Shown here one piece after another: positions 17,491-26,023 of a stretch of 64,000 bases of DNA (positions within the stretch are counted from its first letter, which is position 1; every line of letters starts with the position of its first letter). The notes beneath the pieces are model-generated. The model had not been told where the DNA came from, ran no database searches, and saw nothing but the letters and a program-made list of their open reading frames with translations. Position numbers and translations under genes: made by a program. Origin of the DNA: Sneathiella glossodoripedis JCM 23214 (GTDB lineage Bacteria > Pseudomonadota > Alphaproteobacteria > Sneathiellales > Sneathiellaceae); NCBI RefSeq assembly GCF_000616095.1, contig NZ_BAMS01000002.1, positions 310,001-374,000 of the forward strand, written 5' to 3'.

Positions 17491-18168
17491 TTGCAATTAG
17501 TATTACTGCCGGGAATGGATGGTACAGGAAACCTTTTCCCAAAATCGCTTGCGGGGATACCCGATGTTAAAATAAGCATCTTGGAACTCCCCAAAGAAGG
17601 GGGGCAGTCATATGAAGATTTGGCAGCCAAGATTATCGAACAATTACCGAAACAGAAATTTGTTCTCCTTGCAGAGTCGTTTTCTGGCCCCTTAGCTGCG
17701 CTCATCGCGTCACATAAATCCAATCGGATTTCAGGAGTAATATTTGTAGCGACTTTCCTGACTTCACCGGGCCGTATTAGGCTCAGCTTTGCATCAAAAC
17801 TTCCTTTAAAGGCATTTCTAGGAGTTCCTTTTTTGCAAAGGATATGCAGGTGGTTACTTTTCGGAAGTAATACTGACCAAGAGTTATTCAAACAATTTTT
17901 AGCTACAATAGATAGGATGCCTCAAGAGCTCTTGGTAAAGAGACTGAAAGCTATGCAATCAATACCGGTCTTCGATGAGAAACTTAATATCCCAGCCCTT
18001 TATTTGAGAGCCACTGGTGATAAGTTGGTTCCGGCTACCAAATGCGAGGAGTTTCTTGATTTGTTTCCGCAAGTCAAATTGGACAACATATCTGGACCGC
18101 ATTTTTTATTGCAGGTAAATCCAGACCAATGCAGAGATCGAATAGTCGAATTTATCGAAAGACTGTAA
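17491..18168 (+). CDS. Alpha/beta hydrolase
   Basis: 225 aa, apparently from TTG 17491 (AAAAGA nearby); no in-frame ATG fits. LVLLPGMDGTG (3-13) is the oxyanion-loop strand. S63 in LLAESFSGPLA is the nucleophile elbow, D in RATGDKLVP the acid and H in ISGPHFLLQ the general base, so the triad is complete. It lacks a signal peptide, so it is cytoplasmic, and it is short for the fold, with a small cap. Substrate unknown; esterase or thioesterase likely. It is the first chromosomal gene right of the element. Confidence 0.8.
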   Translation: MQLVLLPGMDGTGNLFPKSLAGIPDVKISILELPKEGGQSYEDLAAKIIEQLPKQKFVLLAESFSGPLAALIASHKSNRISGVIFVATFLTSPGRIRLSFASKLPLKAFLGVPFLQRICRWLLFGSNTDQELFKQFLATIDRMPQELLVKRLKAMQSIPVFDEKLNIPALYLRATGDKLVPATKCEEFLDLFPQVKLDNISGPHFLLQVNPDQCRDRIVEFIERL

Positions 18169-18182
18169 ATTCGTGGTTCAAT

Positions 18183-19103
18183 TTATTGATTTGGCTTCCA
18201 ATTAATCAGGATTGGTCCCGCAATTGCCAAAGTTAATCCGATGAGGAACAGTTTGGAAAGTTCTTCATCTAACAAAATGGCTCCAAACGCACTCGCTGCG
18301 ACCGGGGCTAGAGGTACGTAAATAGCTGCTTTTGAAGGGCTGAGCTGTTGTAATCCCCAGTTAAATAGAAAAAGGCTCAACGCGGCGGCAGGACCTGCGA
18401 GATACAGGATCCAAATCCAGATTTCGATTGAGAAGTTTTGCGTAACGGAAGGAAAACCCTCCGCAAAAGAAAAGAGAAGAATAAAGGCAGAACCAGCGCT
18501 CATTCCAATAATCGTTGAATAAACGATTGAGTGGACTTTGAATAAGCCAGATGAAAAGGCGTTGTAAGTTGCCCCGCAGCAGACGGCCAAGAAGAAGAGG
18601 ATTTCCCCGCTCCAGCTATGGGAGCCAGTCTGGTCCTGAAACGCCTTTTCGCCAATCGCTAGTGATACGCCGATGATTGAGAGGGTGGCTGCAAACAGGT
18701 TGATGGGGGTTAATCTATCTCGTCCAACCATTGACGCTATGACCATCGTCATGATGGGAATAAGTGAGAAGATGACCGCACCACGAGAAGCAGGGATCTC
18801 TTCCAGTGCAGTATTTACAAATAGATGGAAAAATCCAAACTGTATTATTCCCAGCCCGATGAGAACAAAGATAATTTTAAGGGGTGGAATAGGGCGCCTG
18901 ACAAAGAATAGCAAAGGAAATAGCATTAGAACCGCGAGGCCATATCTCAAGAACCCCAAAGTAGCGGGGGTTGAATGCTGATCCATGATGATCCGGATTG
19001 CAACAAATGACATTCCCAGCATTATAGATGCACCACTCAAGGCTAAATGCGGAAAAGTTGCAGCAAAAGGTGGGTTCTTATTCAAGCTTCTGTCCATGGC
19101 CAT
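18183..19103 (-). CDS. EamA/DMT-family transporter
   Basis: 306 aa with about ten hydrophobic helices in two EamA repeats (first about residues 17-150, second about 165-300, ending LTLAIAGPILINW). Such inner-membrane proteins export or exchange small metabolites, but no substrate can be deduced. It ends 14 bases from the hydrolase, tail to tail, with no clear terminator between. The start could also be Met3. Confidence 0.85.
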   Translation of the reverse strand: MAMDRSLNKNPPFAATFPHLALSGASIMLGMSFVAIRIIMDQHSTPATLGFLRYGLAVLMLFPLLFFVRRPIPPLKIIFVLIGLGIIQFGFFHLFVNTALEEIPASRGAVIFSLIPIMTMVIASMVGRDRLTPINLFAATLSIIGVSLAIGEKAFQDQTGSHSWSGEILFFLAVCCGATYNAFSSGLFKVHSIVYSTIIGMSAGSAFILLFSFAEGFPSVTQNFSIEIWIWILYLAGPAAALSLFLFNWGLQQLSPSKAAIYVPLAPVAASAFGAILLDEELSKLFLIGLTLAIAGPILINWKPNQ

Positions 19104-19287
19104 TTGGTAGGTTTCTTGAACCTAGCAAACTTCCTCAGTTGTTGTGATGAATATATTTTGAACCTGCCTCGCTAGAACCGTTAGTGCAACAGACTGATCG
19201 TCGATGCTTCGTCGTTTCTTTGCTTACAATCGGACCGGAGTTTCAAGTCGCAATCGAAGAACTTTTTTAGCTGTTCAGCGTGTTTTT

Positions 19288-19536
19288 TTAACTTCCATGC
19301 CGTGAAATTGCTAAGGGCGTAAAGCGTTCTGGTTTGGTTTTAATGATATATCCCCTTTGATCGACAAATGTACTCAGATGGGGAAATCCGTTGGAGCCTA
19401 AACTTTTTCTTTTCGTGTTTATGGGTTGCCAATTCTTGTCAAGGTCCAGCGCGGCCTGAATTTTCTCCACATCAGAGGCATTCATATTTTCTGTCTCGGT
19501 TGCCTCTATGACCTCCTGCTTCCAATCCTCATCCAT
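19288..19536 (-). CDS. Small hypothetical protein
   Basis: 82 aa, starting 11 bases after the lipase stop on the same strand, so probably the third gene of the MBL-lipase operon. Acidic N-terminus (MDEDWKQEVIEATETENM), then a basic tail; no signal peptide or membrane helix. AGGG directly precedes ATG. Family unknown. The 184 bases to the next gene (19104-19287) show nothing certain. Confidence 0.45.
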   Translation of the reverse strand: MDEDWKQEVIEATETENMNASDVEKIQAALDLDKNWQPINTKRKSLGSNGFPHLSTFVDQRGYIIKTKPERFTPLAISRHGS

Positions 19537-19547
19537 CCCTAAGAATA

Positions 19548-21203
19548 TTATGCAAATTTTGGGGTAGTAGATGCGAGTATTTTTGTTGCGGTTCGCTTTA
19601 TCAAGTTGTGAAGTGTATTTATATCGTCGGCAGCTGAGAGGTCATTTTGTTCCAATTCAGTTGCGATTGAGAGGAGGTCATAATATCCGCGTAGTTGTTT
19701 TTTATCATCTGGAAGAAGTGGGTTTTCCTGTAAAACCAAGCCAGCATTGTGAATACTTGCTTCTGTTTTCAGGAAAAATGTGGGGAGATCATCACCCGCC
19801 ATCTCAAGGCACATTTTTAGTTTGAAGCCAACTTCATCTATCTGCGGGTGTTTATTTTCGCGCTGCTTCAAACCTTCCCTGCAGATATCAATCATGCTTT
19901 GGTTTTTATCGGAGTTCTCGTCAGCCCCGGGGAAATATTTTTCTTTTCCTAGCGGAGCATAGGAATTGGCGAAGACAATGATGTTTTTGACTTCGCGCTC
20001 TAACAAAGATACCAAGCCTAAATTATCTTCATGGCCACCATCTCCATGTGTCCATTCTTTCTCATACATTTCTCCGTCTTTTGCAGACCACCCCAACTGT
20101 TTCGGAACGACCTTATTGGTTGGAACATAATGTTCAGGAAATCCCATATTGGAAAACAGCAGGTTAAGTAAAGGTATTGAAATGATCGTTTCAACAGGCG
20201 CAGCCCCTGAGATTGCAGCAACGTTGGAAAGTGAAAAATTAAGCCGCGAACGATCTGTCAGGTTTCCGATAATTGGGTCGCGAAGAGTAAGGGTTTTAAT
20301 CTTGTCATCTCCATCAACCGCATCTGTAATATAGTCATATCCGTAGGACTCAACAAATCCACCCCCCAATGGAATTTTTGCGGTATTTTTTTGATTAGGA
20401 CCAACCTTCCAGGGAACACCCGTATATAGCGGTGTCATTTCCAGCAGAAATTTTTCTTTTGGCTTCGGATTAATACGCTTTACTAACACTGTACCTCCGA
20501 CAATTAAATAAGGACGCTTGCGCTCCACATAATGAATTTCCGTGTTTGAAAAACGCGCATTATTTTCTCGAATTCTGTCGCGGTCTTTACTGCGCCATGT
20601 AAACAAACTGTCAGGATCCCCGACACTGGTTCGGCCCAGCCCGAAGGATTTCAGATAAATTTTTGAGAGTGCCTCCGAATAGGCTTCATCCATACGAAGC
20701 CCGACAAGTGCCGCCAGATAGTTAGCTGTAATCGCGGCGTCTTCCATCGCCCCTAACATTGAACCTTCGTGAAATTCTGGCGATAAAATCCCCTCAATCA
20801 TAGACGGCAATCTTTTCGCTACAACTTTGGGGTCATGGAACCGGCCCAAGAACACGTCCTCATTATAGGTTCGTTTTAAATATGTATACGGGATAGAGGT
20901 CCAGGAACCGCCGGAGATAGCAGAAATATATCTGACCTTATCAATCCACTCCAAATGGTGCAGAGCTCTCAATTGCCCGAGTGCAGCAGGTGCGGCTCGG
21001 TTGCCGCCTCCCTGAAAAGCAACACCGAAGGACGGCCTGTTTCTGATCTGTGGATCCTGTAGTTCAGGATAGCCCGTTTTCTCCTGCGGGGTTGGCCAAT
21101 ACCGGGCGTTAAATTTTTCTGGTGTACTGCAGGCCGATAAAATGATTAGCCCCAATAACAGGCCAAGATATCTGAAGGATCTTTGGTGAAATGAAAAAAA
21201 CAT
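19548..21203 (-). CDS. Lipoprotein with cPLA2/patatin-like phospholipase domain
   Basis: 551 aa from ATG 21203, chosen because it gives a proper lipoprotein signal (LLGLIILSAC, lipobox Cys25) and a start 17 bases after the upstream stop. The oxyanion motif FQGGGNRAA (63-71) and nucleophile elbow ISGGSW (S97), with a distal HGDGGHEDNLGL supplying the catalytic Asp, match cPLA2/patatin-type Ser-Asp acyl hydrolases. It should be membrane-anchored and act on lipids. The upstream neighbour is also a lipoprotein hydrolase, so the pair may process phospholipids in the envelope; the substrate is unproven. Confidence 0.8.
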   Translation of the reverse strand: MFFSFHQRSFRYLGLLLGLIILSACSTPEKFNARYWPTPQEKTGYPELQDPQIRNRPSFGVAFQGGGNRAAPAALGQLRALHHLEWIDKVRYISAISGGSWTSIPYTYLKRTYNEDVFLGRFHDPKVVAKRLPSMIEGILSPEFHEGSMLGAMEDAAITANYLAALVGLRMDEAYSEALSKIYLKSFGLGRTSVGDPDSLFTWRSKDRDRIRENNARFSNTEIHYVERKRPYLIVGGTVLVKRINPKPKEKFLLEMTPLYTGVPWKVGPNQKNTAKIPLGGGFVESYGYDYITDAVDGDDKIKTLTLRDPIIGNLTDRSRLNFSLSNVAAISGAAPVETIISIPLLNLLFSNMGFPEHYVPTNKVVPKQLGWSAKDGEMYEKEWTHGDGGHEDNLGLVSLLEREVKNIIVFANSYAPLGKEKYFPGADENSDKNQSMIDICREGLKQRENKHPQIDEVGFKLKMCLEMAGDDLPTFFLKTEASIHNAGLVLQENPLLPDDKKQLRGYYDLLSIATELEQNDLSAADDINTLHNLIKRTATKILASTTPKFA

Positions 21204-21219
21204 CTTCTTGCTTATCCTG

Positions 21220-22302
21220 TTATTGGTCTGGTTTCGGGAAAAACGGGTCAAACGATTTGAAAATTGGAATAGGGCGCAATGTGACATCAGGATCATTATC
21301 CAAAAATTTTTGAAACCAGCGCAGGACACGATCCAATCGCTCGTAAAAGGGGATATCCAAAGTGGGATTTGTGGGGTCAAGAACGCCTGTCATTGTGTCC
21401 CAATGGACTGGAATAACCCATTTGGCATTGCTGGCAAGCACAGTATTGTTCCAGTATTGTTGCGCTTTCTCCTCACTGGAAAATCCTAAAGCGCCAATTC
21501 CTAAAAATATGGTATCTGCTTCAAAACGTTTATCCCGAAACTCATCGGTAATTTTACCTGCCGTTGGCACGATTAAAATGGAGCCCTGTCGCAGTTTTAA
21601 ATGGGCGGCGACACTAAGCCCTTCTTTCATTTGGCTGATTTTTGTAGGAAAGGTCCAGTCTGGATCATAAGAAGCGTTTTCAAGAAGTTTAGAGGCAATG
21701 TTCTCTGAATGATTAACTTTTTTCAATGTCACGCTGATTGACTGGTAATCAAAAGCATATTCGGATGACTTTCCATCCAGAAACCTATGCTCAATATGTT
21801 GGCAAATCTCCGGAAAAAATCGTTTTGTTCGATCCGCTATTTGAGAGAGAACTGGCCCCCCAATCAATGTTGCACCTGTCAGACAAGCGATTAGTGGGCT
21901 ATCAAGTGCGTGATCAAAATGACCATGCATTGAAAAAACAGCATCAAGATGACTTTTGTTTGGTTTGTCAGCAGTGCATTTCGCGTTCAGCTTAATGTTC
22001 AATGCGCATAAGGTAGCTTCAATCTGTACAGGGTTTGGCGCAATCGGTTGGACCATAATATTGTCGGGCCGGCTTATATAACCATCAATCATAATTGACG
22101 TATCACCATCATTGACTAGAAAGCTTGAAACTCCCAGAAAATGAACCGAGGCGCCTTCATATGGTGGCTTGATTTCAGGGGTTGCATAGGATGGGTCTTC
22201 CCAAAATTCACGGAAATCACCACTGCAACTGGTCAAAAATATCAACAAGACTGCAGAGAATAGTAATTCCGTCGGCCATGTATTCCGCAGCCTCATAACC
22301 AT
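21220..22302 (-). CDS. Metallo-beta-lactamase-fold lipoprotein hydrolase
   Basis: 360 aa from ATG 22302 (AAAAGG at good spacing; a TTG at 22311 is too close to it). Signal with lipobox LTSC (Cys26). The MBL metal motif SMHGHFDHAL gives H-x-H-x-D-H, and late histidine ligands are plausible at VIPVHWDT. The layout (HFLGVSSFLVNDGDTSIMIDGYIS) resembles UlaG/NAPE-PLD-type enzymes rather than true beta-lactamases. It is the first gene of the operon with the cPLA2-like lipase 17 bases downstream. Confidence 0.8.
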   Translation of the reverse strand: MVMRLRNTWPTELLFSAVLLIFLTSCSGDFREFWEDPSYATPEIKPPYEGASVHFLGVSSFLVNDGDTSIMIDGYISRPDNIMVQPIAPNPVQIEATLCALNIKLNAKCTADKPNKSHLDAVFSMHGHFDHALDSPLIACLTGATLIGGPVLSQIADRTKRFFPEICQHIEHRFLDGKSSEYAFDYQSISVTLKKVNHSENIASKLLENASYDPDWTFPTKISQMKEGLSVAAHLKLRQGSILIVPTAGKITDEFRDKRFEADTIFLGIGALGFSSEEKAQQYWNNTVLASNAKWVIPVHWDTMTGVLDPTNPTLDIPFYERLDRVLRWFQKFLDNDPDVTLRPIPIFKSFDPFFPKPDQ

Positions 22303-22671
22303 GTTGTGCAAACCTTTTCAACTTTGCTTTGAGTGCAAGTTCGTATTTATAGAAGTATCAGTCTAATTAAGTTTAACTAAAATTACGATGACGTCCATTA
22401 GTTAAGCTGCAAAAAAGAGAGAAAAACTGACTGTTTCGTTTAGATAAAAGAGTTTGTAGCCGCTCAGATTCTCTAGAATGTTAGTGTGACATTTATTGAA
22501 ACCGTATTTTTGCGTCAGGGGAAGTGTAGCGGACTGCAGCATCACAAATATGGCGAGAATTTAGCTGCAGAGCCTAGCTTGTTTCTCTGAACTAATTTCG
22601 TTAAAGTTGAGTGAAGTTGCCGAAAGGCCTATTTTTAAAAGTCATTCATCTTTAAAAAAGCGAAAAATAAT
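22303..22671. other. Intergenic region between divergent lipoprotein genes
   Basis: About 370 bases holding the promoters of the leftward MBL operon and the rightward Sel1 gene. No RNA, repeat or terminator was recognised. Confidence 0.5.
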
Positions 22672-23477
22672 ATGAAGAAAGCCCTCTTAGCGATTTCCCT
22701 CTTGTTAATTCTTGCCAGTTGCAAAACTGCTCATCAAAGAGAATCCGCTGCTGTACATCAAGATATGCGTACCATTCACAACGCTTTTGAATATGAGGAC
22801 TATGCGTTAGTCAAGAGAACGGCCACTCTTTATGCTGATCGTGGAACCAGGTTTGTCTTTGCTCATTACTTTCTAGGACGCTTATATCTCGAAGGGTTAG
22901 GTGTAAAGCAAGATACCGCTAGAGGCCTTGAGTATTTGGAAACAGCTTCAGACAAAGGTCAAATGCATGCTGACTATTATTTAGGTATGTATTACCTGTT
23001 TTCGGATGAAAAAGATCGAGACTACGTAAAAGCCGTGAGCATTTGGAGCAAGTGCTAGCAAATAAGAGCAGCAAATGGTTCAAATATAATGACCAAATTC
23101 GCCATCCAACGATGTTCCTTATCGGGTATATTTACGAAAATGGATTAGGATTAGAGGGCAAGGATCAAAAAACAGCATTTGAATGGTACCTGCGTGCAGC
23201 GAATAGTGGATATTCATTCGCACAGTATAAAATTGGTGAGGCATACTATTTTGGTCACGTGTATGAAGTGAATCATACTTTTGCAGAGAGTTGGCTAAAA
23301 CTGGCTGCGGATAAAGAGGTTGCTGACGCCATGCTGCTGCTTGCCGAAATGTATAACGCTGGCCATGGTGAAGAAGCTGATAAGGCATTAGCTGAAAGCT
23401 ATATCGAAAGAGCTAGAATGTCGAAAAATAAGATTTCAACAATTCTTCGGTACCAAGGGGCTATAAGTAACGATTAG
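22672..23477 (+). CDS. Sel1-repeat lipoprotein, frameshifted
   Basis: Begins with a lipoprotein signal (LLLILASC, Cys17), then Sel1-like repeats of about 36 residues: FAHYFLGRLYLEGLGV, ADYYLGMYYLF, PTMFLIGYIYENGLGL, FAQYKIGEAYYFG, DAMLLLAEMYNAG. The frame breaks near 23046: TGG-AGC is present where TGG-GAG would carry on as SIWEQVLANKSSKW. One G is missing from a G-run, so the intact protein has about 268 aa. Sel1 proteins are helical solenoids that mediate protein contacts, here in the envelope. Partner unknown. Confidence 0.8.
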
Positions 23478-23632
23478 GATTAACAGGTAGATCGCACATA
23501 AAAGAAGCTTAGTGGCCATAGATTTTAACCTATCGGACAGTTTGCATCTGCAAAAATGTGAAGGGCTTCTTAAAGCATTAAGTCTGTAACCTTAGCTCTA
23601 TTACTACTCTGAGTTAAAGGATTTAGGCTTGT

Positions 23633-24334
23633 TTACGAGTCTATTGGTGTGAATTTGATTGTTTTAAAACGTTCTAACATAGTGTTCATTTCACTCTGAG
23701 ATGCAGGCCAAGTTGAAGGGGTATCGAAATCAAAATGTTGCCCACGCCATTCTTGGTATACCTTAAGCATTGTGGTTCCGATTTTTGCAAAATGATAAAG
23801 TCCGATTTGTCCTACATTGGGGCCATAATTTAGTTGTTTAGGGGCGTATGGTGTTGATTTGCAAACGATTGTTAGGGTGGTCTGTCCAGGCTGTGCAGGA
23901 TGCCTAATGATTTTTGTGTTTTCTTTCCCGCAGGCCATTTCTTGGGCCTCTATGCTTTTTGAAACAAATATGTCTAAAGGAACGAGTGGCGTGGGGAATT
24001 TGAGTCCTGACACGGCATATAATTTGGTCCAAGCTTCGAAAGTTTCTTTTTCTGGAATTTGCTCAAACACAAATGAGGGACCAGATTGATTTCTGTAGTA
24101 TCGGCTCTGTACAGGCTTGCCGCCAATTTCAAACCAGCTGGGTTCAGGAAAACTTACTACTGCGTCATATATCTTAATGATATGGTTTACTTTTTCGGCA
24201 TTTGTTGCCACATTTTTATTGTTAGTTGTCGTGGTTGAAGCATGCTGTTGCTGACTGGTGGTATTGCATGAGCTCATTAATAAAATTGAACAAATTCCAA
24301 GTAAAATTCTACGAAAACCTTGCACCACCCACAC
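23633..24334 (-). CDS. Lipoprotein of unknown function
   Basis: 233 aa. Signal with lipobox LMSSC (Cys23), followed by a Thr/Asn/Gln-rich linker to about residue 50, then a globular domain with no recognised motif (segments KIYDAVVSFPEPSWFE, GPSFVFEQIP and LKVYQEWRGQHFDF). The alternation of strands and the final LERFKTIKF helix suggest a small alpha/beta fold. It stands alone between a rightward Sel1 gene and a rightward amidohydrolase, so it is probably its own transcript. Confidence 0.7.
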   Translation of the reverse strand: MWVVQGFRRILLGICSILLMSSCNTTSQQQHASTTTTNNKNVATNAEKVNHIIKIYDAVVSFPEPSWFEIGGKPVQSRYYRNQSGPSFVFEQIPEKETFEAWTKLYAVSGLKFPTPLVPLDIFVSKSIEAQEMACGKENTKIIRHPAQPGQTTLTIVCKSTPYAPKQLNYGPNVGQIGLYHFAKIGTTMLKVYQEWRGQHFDFDTPSTWPASQSEMNTMLERFKTIKFTPIDS

Positions 24335-24758
24335 TCCAATTTAGTGTTCCTTATCTTTTTCAACCACTATAGCTAATAGCGAATGGAAAACAAGTTTATA
24401 ATAAATTTAATGGTGTGCTTCCGCTTGAATTGACTGTGGTTATAACTTACGAAGTTTTCGTTGTATTGAAGGAAATAATAACGAAATTATTTCTTTCAAT
24501 TCAGACTGGATTTCAAGGACAAGATTGTAATTTGACAATAGTTAGAGGTTGAAACTGTGTGAATAGCCGATGAACGGCATTTTTTCGTAGGCCTAAAATT
24601 TGAAGACAGCGTTACGTAAAACCACTTTTGCTACTGGCTTGTTATTACGAATTTCACTTACCTATGGCTGTAGCTGCAGTGACGTGATAACACTTGCGCT
24701 GCGTTATGATAATCCTGTGTGAAAACGGGTTTGAAAAAATTAGAGTGGTGAGAAGAGT
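24335..24758. other. Intergenic region without recognised features
   Basis: 424 bases, AT-rich, between two divergent genes; it should hold both promoters. No structured RNA, repeat or small gene with a convincing ribosome site was found. Confidence 0.5.
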
Positions 24759-25778
24759 ATGGGAAGTTTTGATTATTTTGAGGATGTTTCTTTATTAGAA
24801 GGTAAAGATGAGACCGAGGCCCTTAATTTGTTGAAAAGGCCAACTCTTTTTAAGGTTAACGGGCAGGATAACTCACGGGCTGTTCTGGTCTCCACATTAA
24901 TTCATGGAAGCGAGCCTTGTGGTTTTCGGGCATTTCTCGAAGAAATTAATCGCGGTCGCAGCTATCCTTTCGATGTCTATTTCCTCGTTGGTAATGTCGC
25001 CGCGGCGAAAATTGCTCCGCAGTTTTCTCACCGAAATATTCCTGACGGCCGCAATTTTAATCGTATCTGGTGCGTTGATGCACCTGAGGGTGAGGAAGAG
25101 CTGTGTATTGCCGAGTTGGAGAAATTCATCTGCTCGCTACCTCTGATCGGTGTTCTGGATTTACATTCTTTCATGGCGAAAGGGGTAAGCCCACATAGTT
25201 TTGTTGTCTCAATTGATGATGAGACATTGGGGTATGCTAAAAAGTTTACGCCCTATGTTTTAAAAATTGAAGCAGGGATGGGTGCCCTGATTGAAGCGAC
25301 GAGTAAGTTATGTCCTTCATTTGTTGTAGAGTGCGGGACCCACAATACTCCTGAGGCGGATGCATTTGCGGGCGAGGTGCTCGATAAGTTCTTTAAGGAA
25401 TTTGGTGTTCTGGACGGGTCAGCAGGGGAGCCCCTGACACAGTATGTTTACGTCAATATGACGAATTTCAAAGTGGCACCTTCAAAAAGAGTTGTTTGGG
25501 CGGAGGAGGAAGATACCTCAGCAGACGCGACCTTACGCCCTGATTGCGAGAGCTTGAACTTGTCAAAGGTTGAAGCTGGTGAGTTTTGGGGATGGGCATC
25601 TTCTTTGGATTTCCTTAAGGCATGGAAAGGAAAGACCGCTGTCGATGTTGCTGACTATTTTTATATCGAAGATGGAAAGCTTTATCTCAAACACTCCTGC
25701 GTGCCAAATTTAATGAGCGCAAATGAGTTTATTGCAAAAGAAAGCGGCTTTTATTTATTTGAGAAAAAAGAAGCGTGA
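24759..25778 (+). CDS. Succinylglutamate desuccinylase/aspartoacylase-family zinc hydrolase
   Basis: 339 aa. LIHGSEPCGFRAF carries the H-x-x-E zinc pair of the M14-like aspartoacylase family. RNFNRIW matches the substrate-contact RxxNR-like region, and GVLDLHSFMA supplies the third zinc His. FVVECGTH may hold the catalytic Glu. Members release a carboxylate from N-acyl amino acids or similar compounds; the substrate here is unknown. Single gene, followed by the hairpin at 25823-25852. Confidence 0.82.
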   Translation: MGSFDYFEDVSLLEGKDETEALNLLKRPTLFKVNGQDNSRAVLVSTLIHGSEPCGFRAFLEEINRGRSYPFDVYFLVGNVAAAKIAPQFSHRNIPDGRNFNRIWCVDAPEGEEELCIAELEKFICSLPLIGVLDLHSFMAKGVSPHSFVVSIDDETLGYAKKFTPYVLKIEAGMGALIEATSKLCPSFVVECGTHNTPEADAFAGEVLDKFFKEFGVLDGSAGEPLTQYVYVNMTNFKVAPSKRVVWAEEEDTSADATLRPDCESLNLSKVEAGEFWGWASSLDFLKAWKGKTAVDVADYFYIEDGKLYLKHSCVPNLMSANEFIAKESGFYLFEKKEA

Positions 25779-25822
25779 ACGCAATTATAAAACACGCTTG
25801 GTCGTTTTTCTCTTTGGAGCAC

Positions 25823-25852
25823 AAAAAACCCTCGCAAAAGCGAGGGTTTTTT
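25823..25852. terminator. Intrinsic terminator
   Basis: Stem CCCTCGC-AAAA-GCGAGGG between six A and six T, so it works in both directions. It ends the aspartoacylase-like gene. A near-copy with its flank is at 27921-27985. Confidence 0.9.
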
Positions 25853-26023
25853 AGTGTTGGTTTTGCTTTGCTATCTAGTTCAGGCATTCAGTCAGAATGA
25901 TGTCGAAGATATGGCTCCTCAAAATTTACTGATAAGTGTATGGACGGCTACTAGTGACAGAAATTTTCTAATGTAGTAGTGTTTAATGAACTAATTATAG
26001 GTCGTTGAAAGCAGGCTGCCCGG

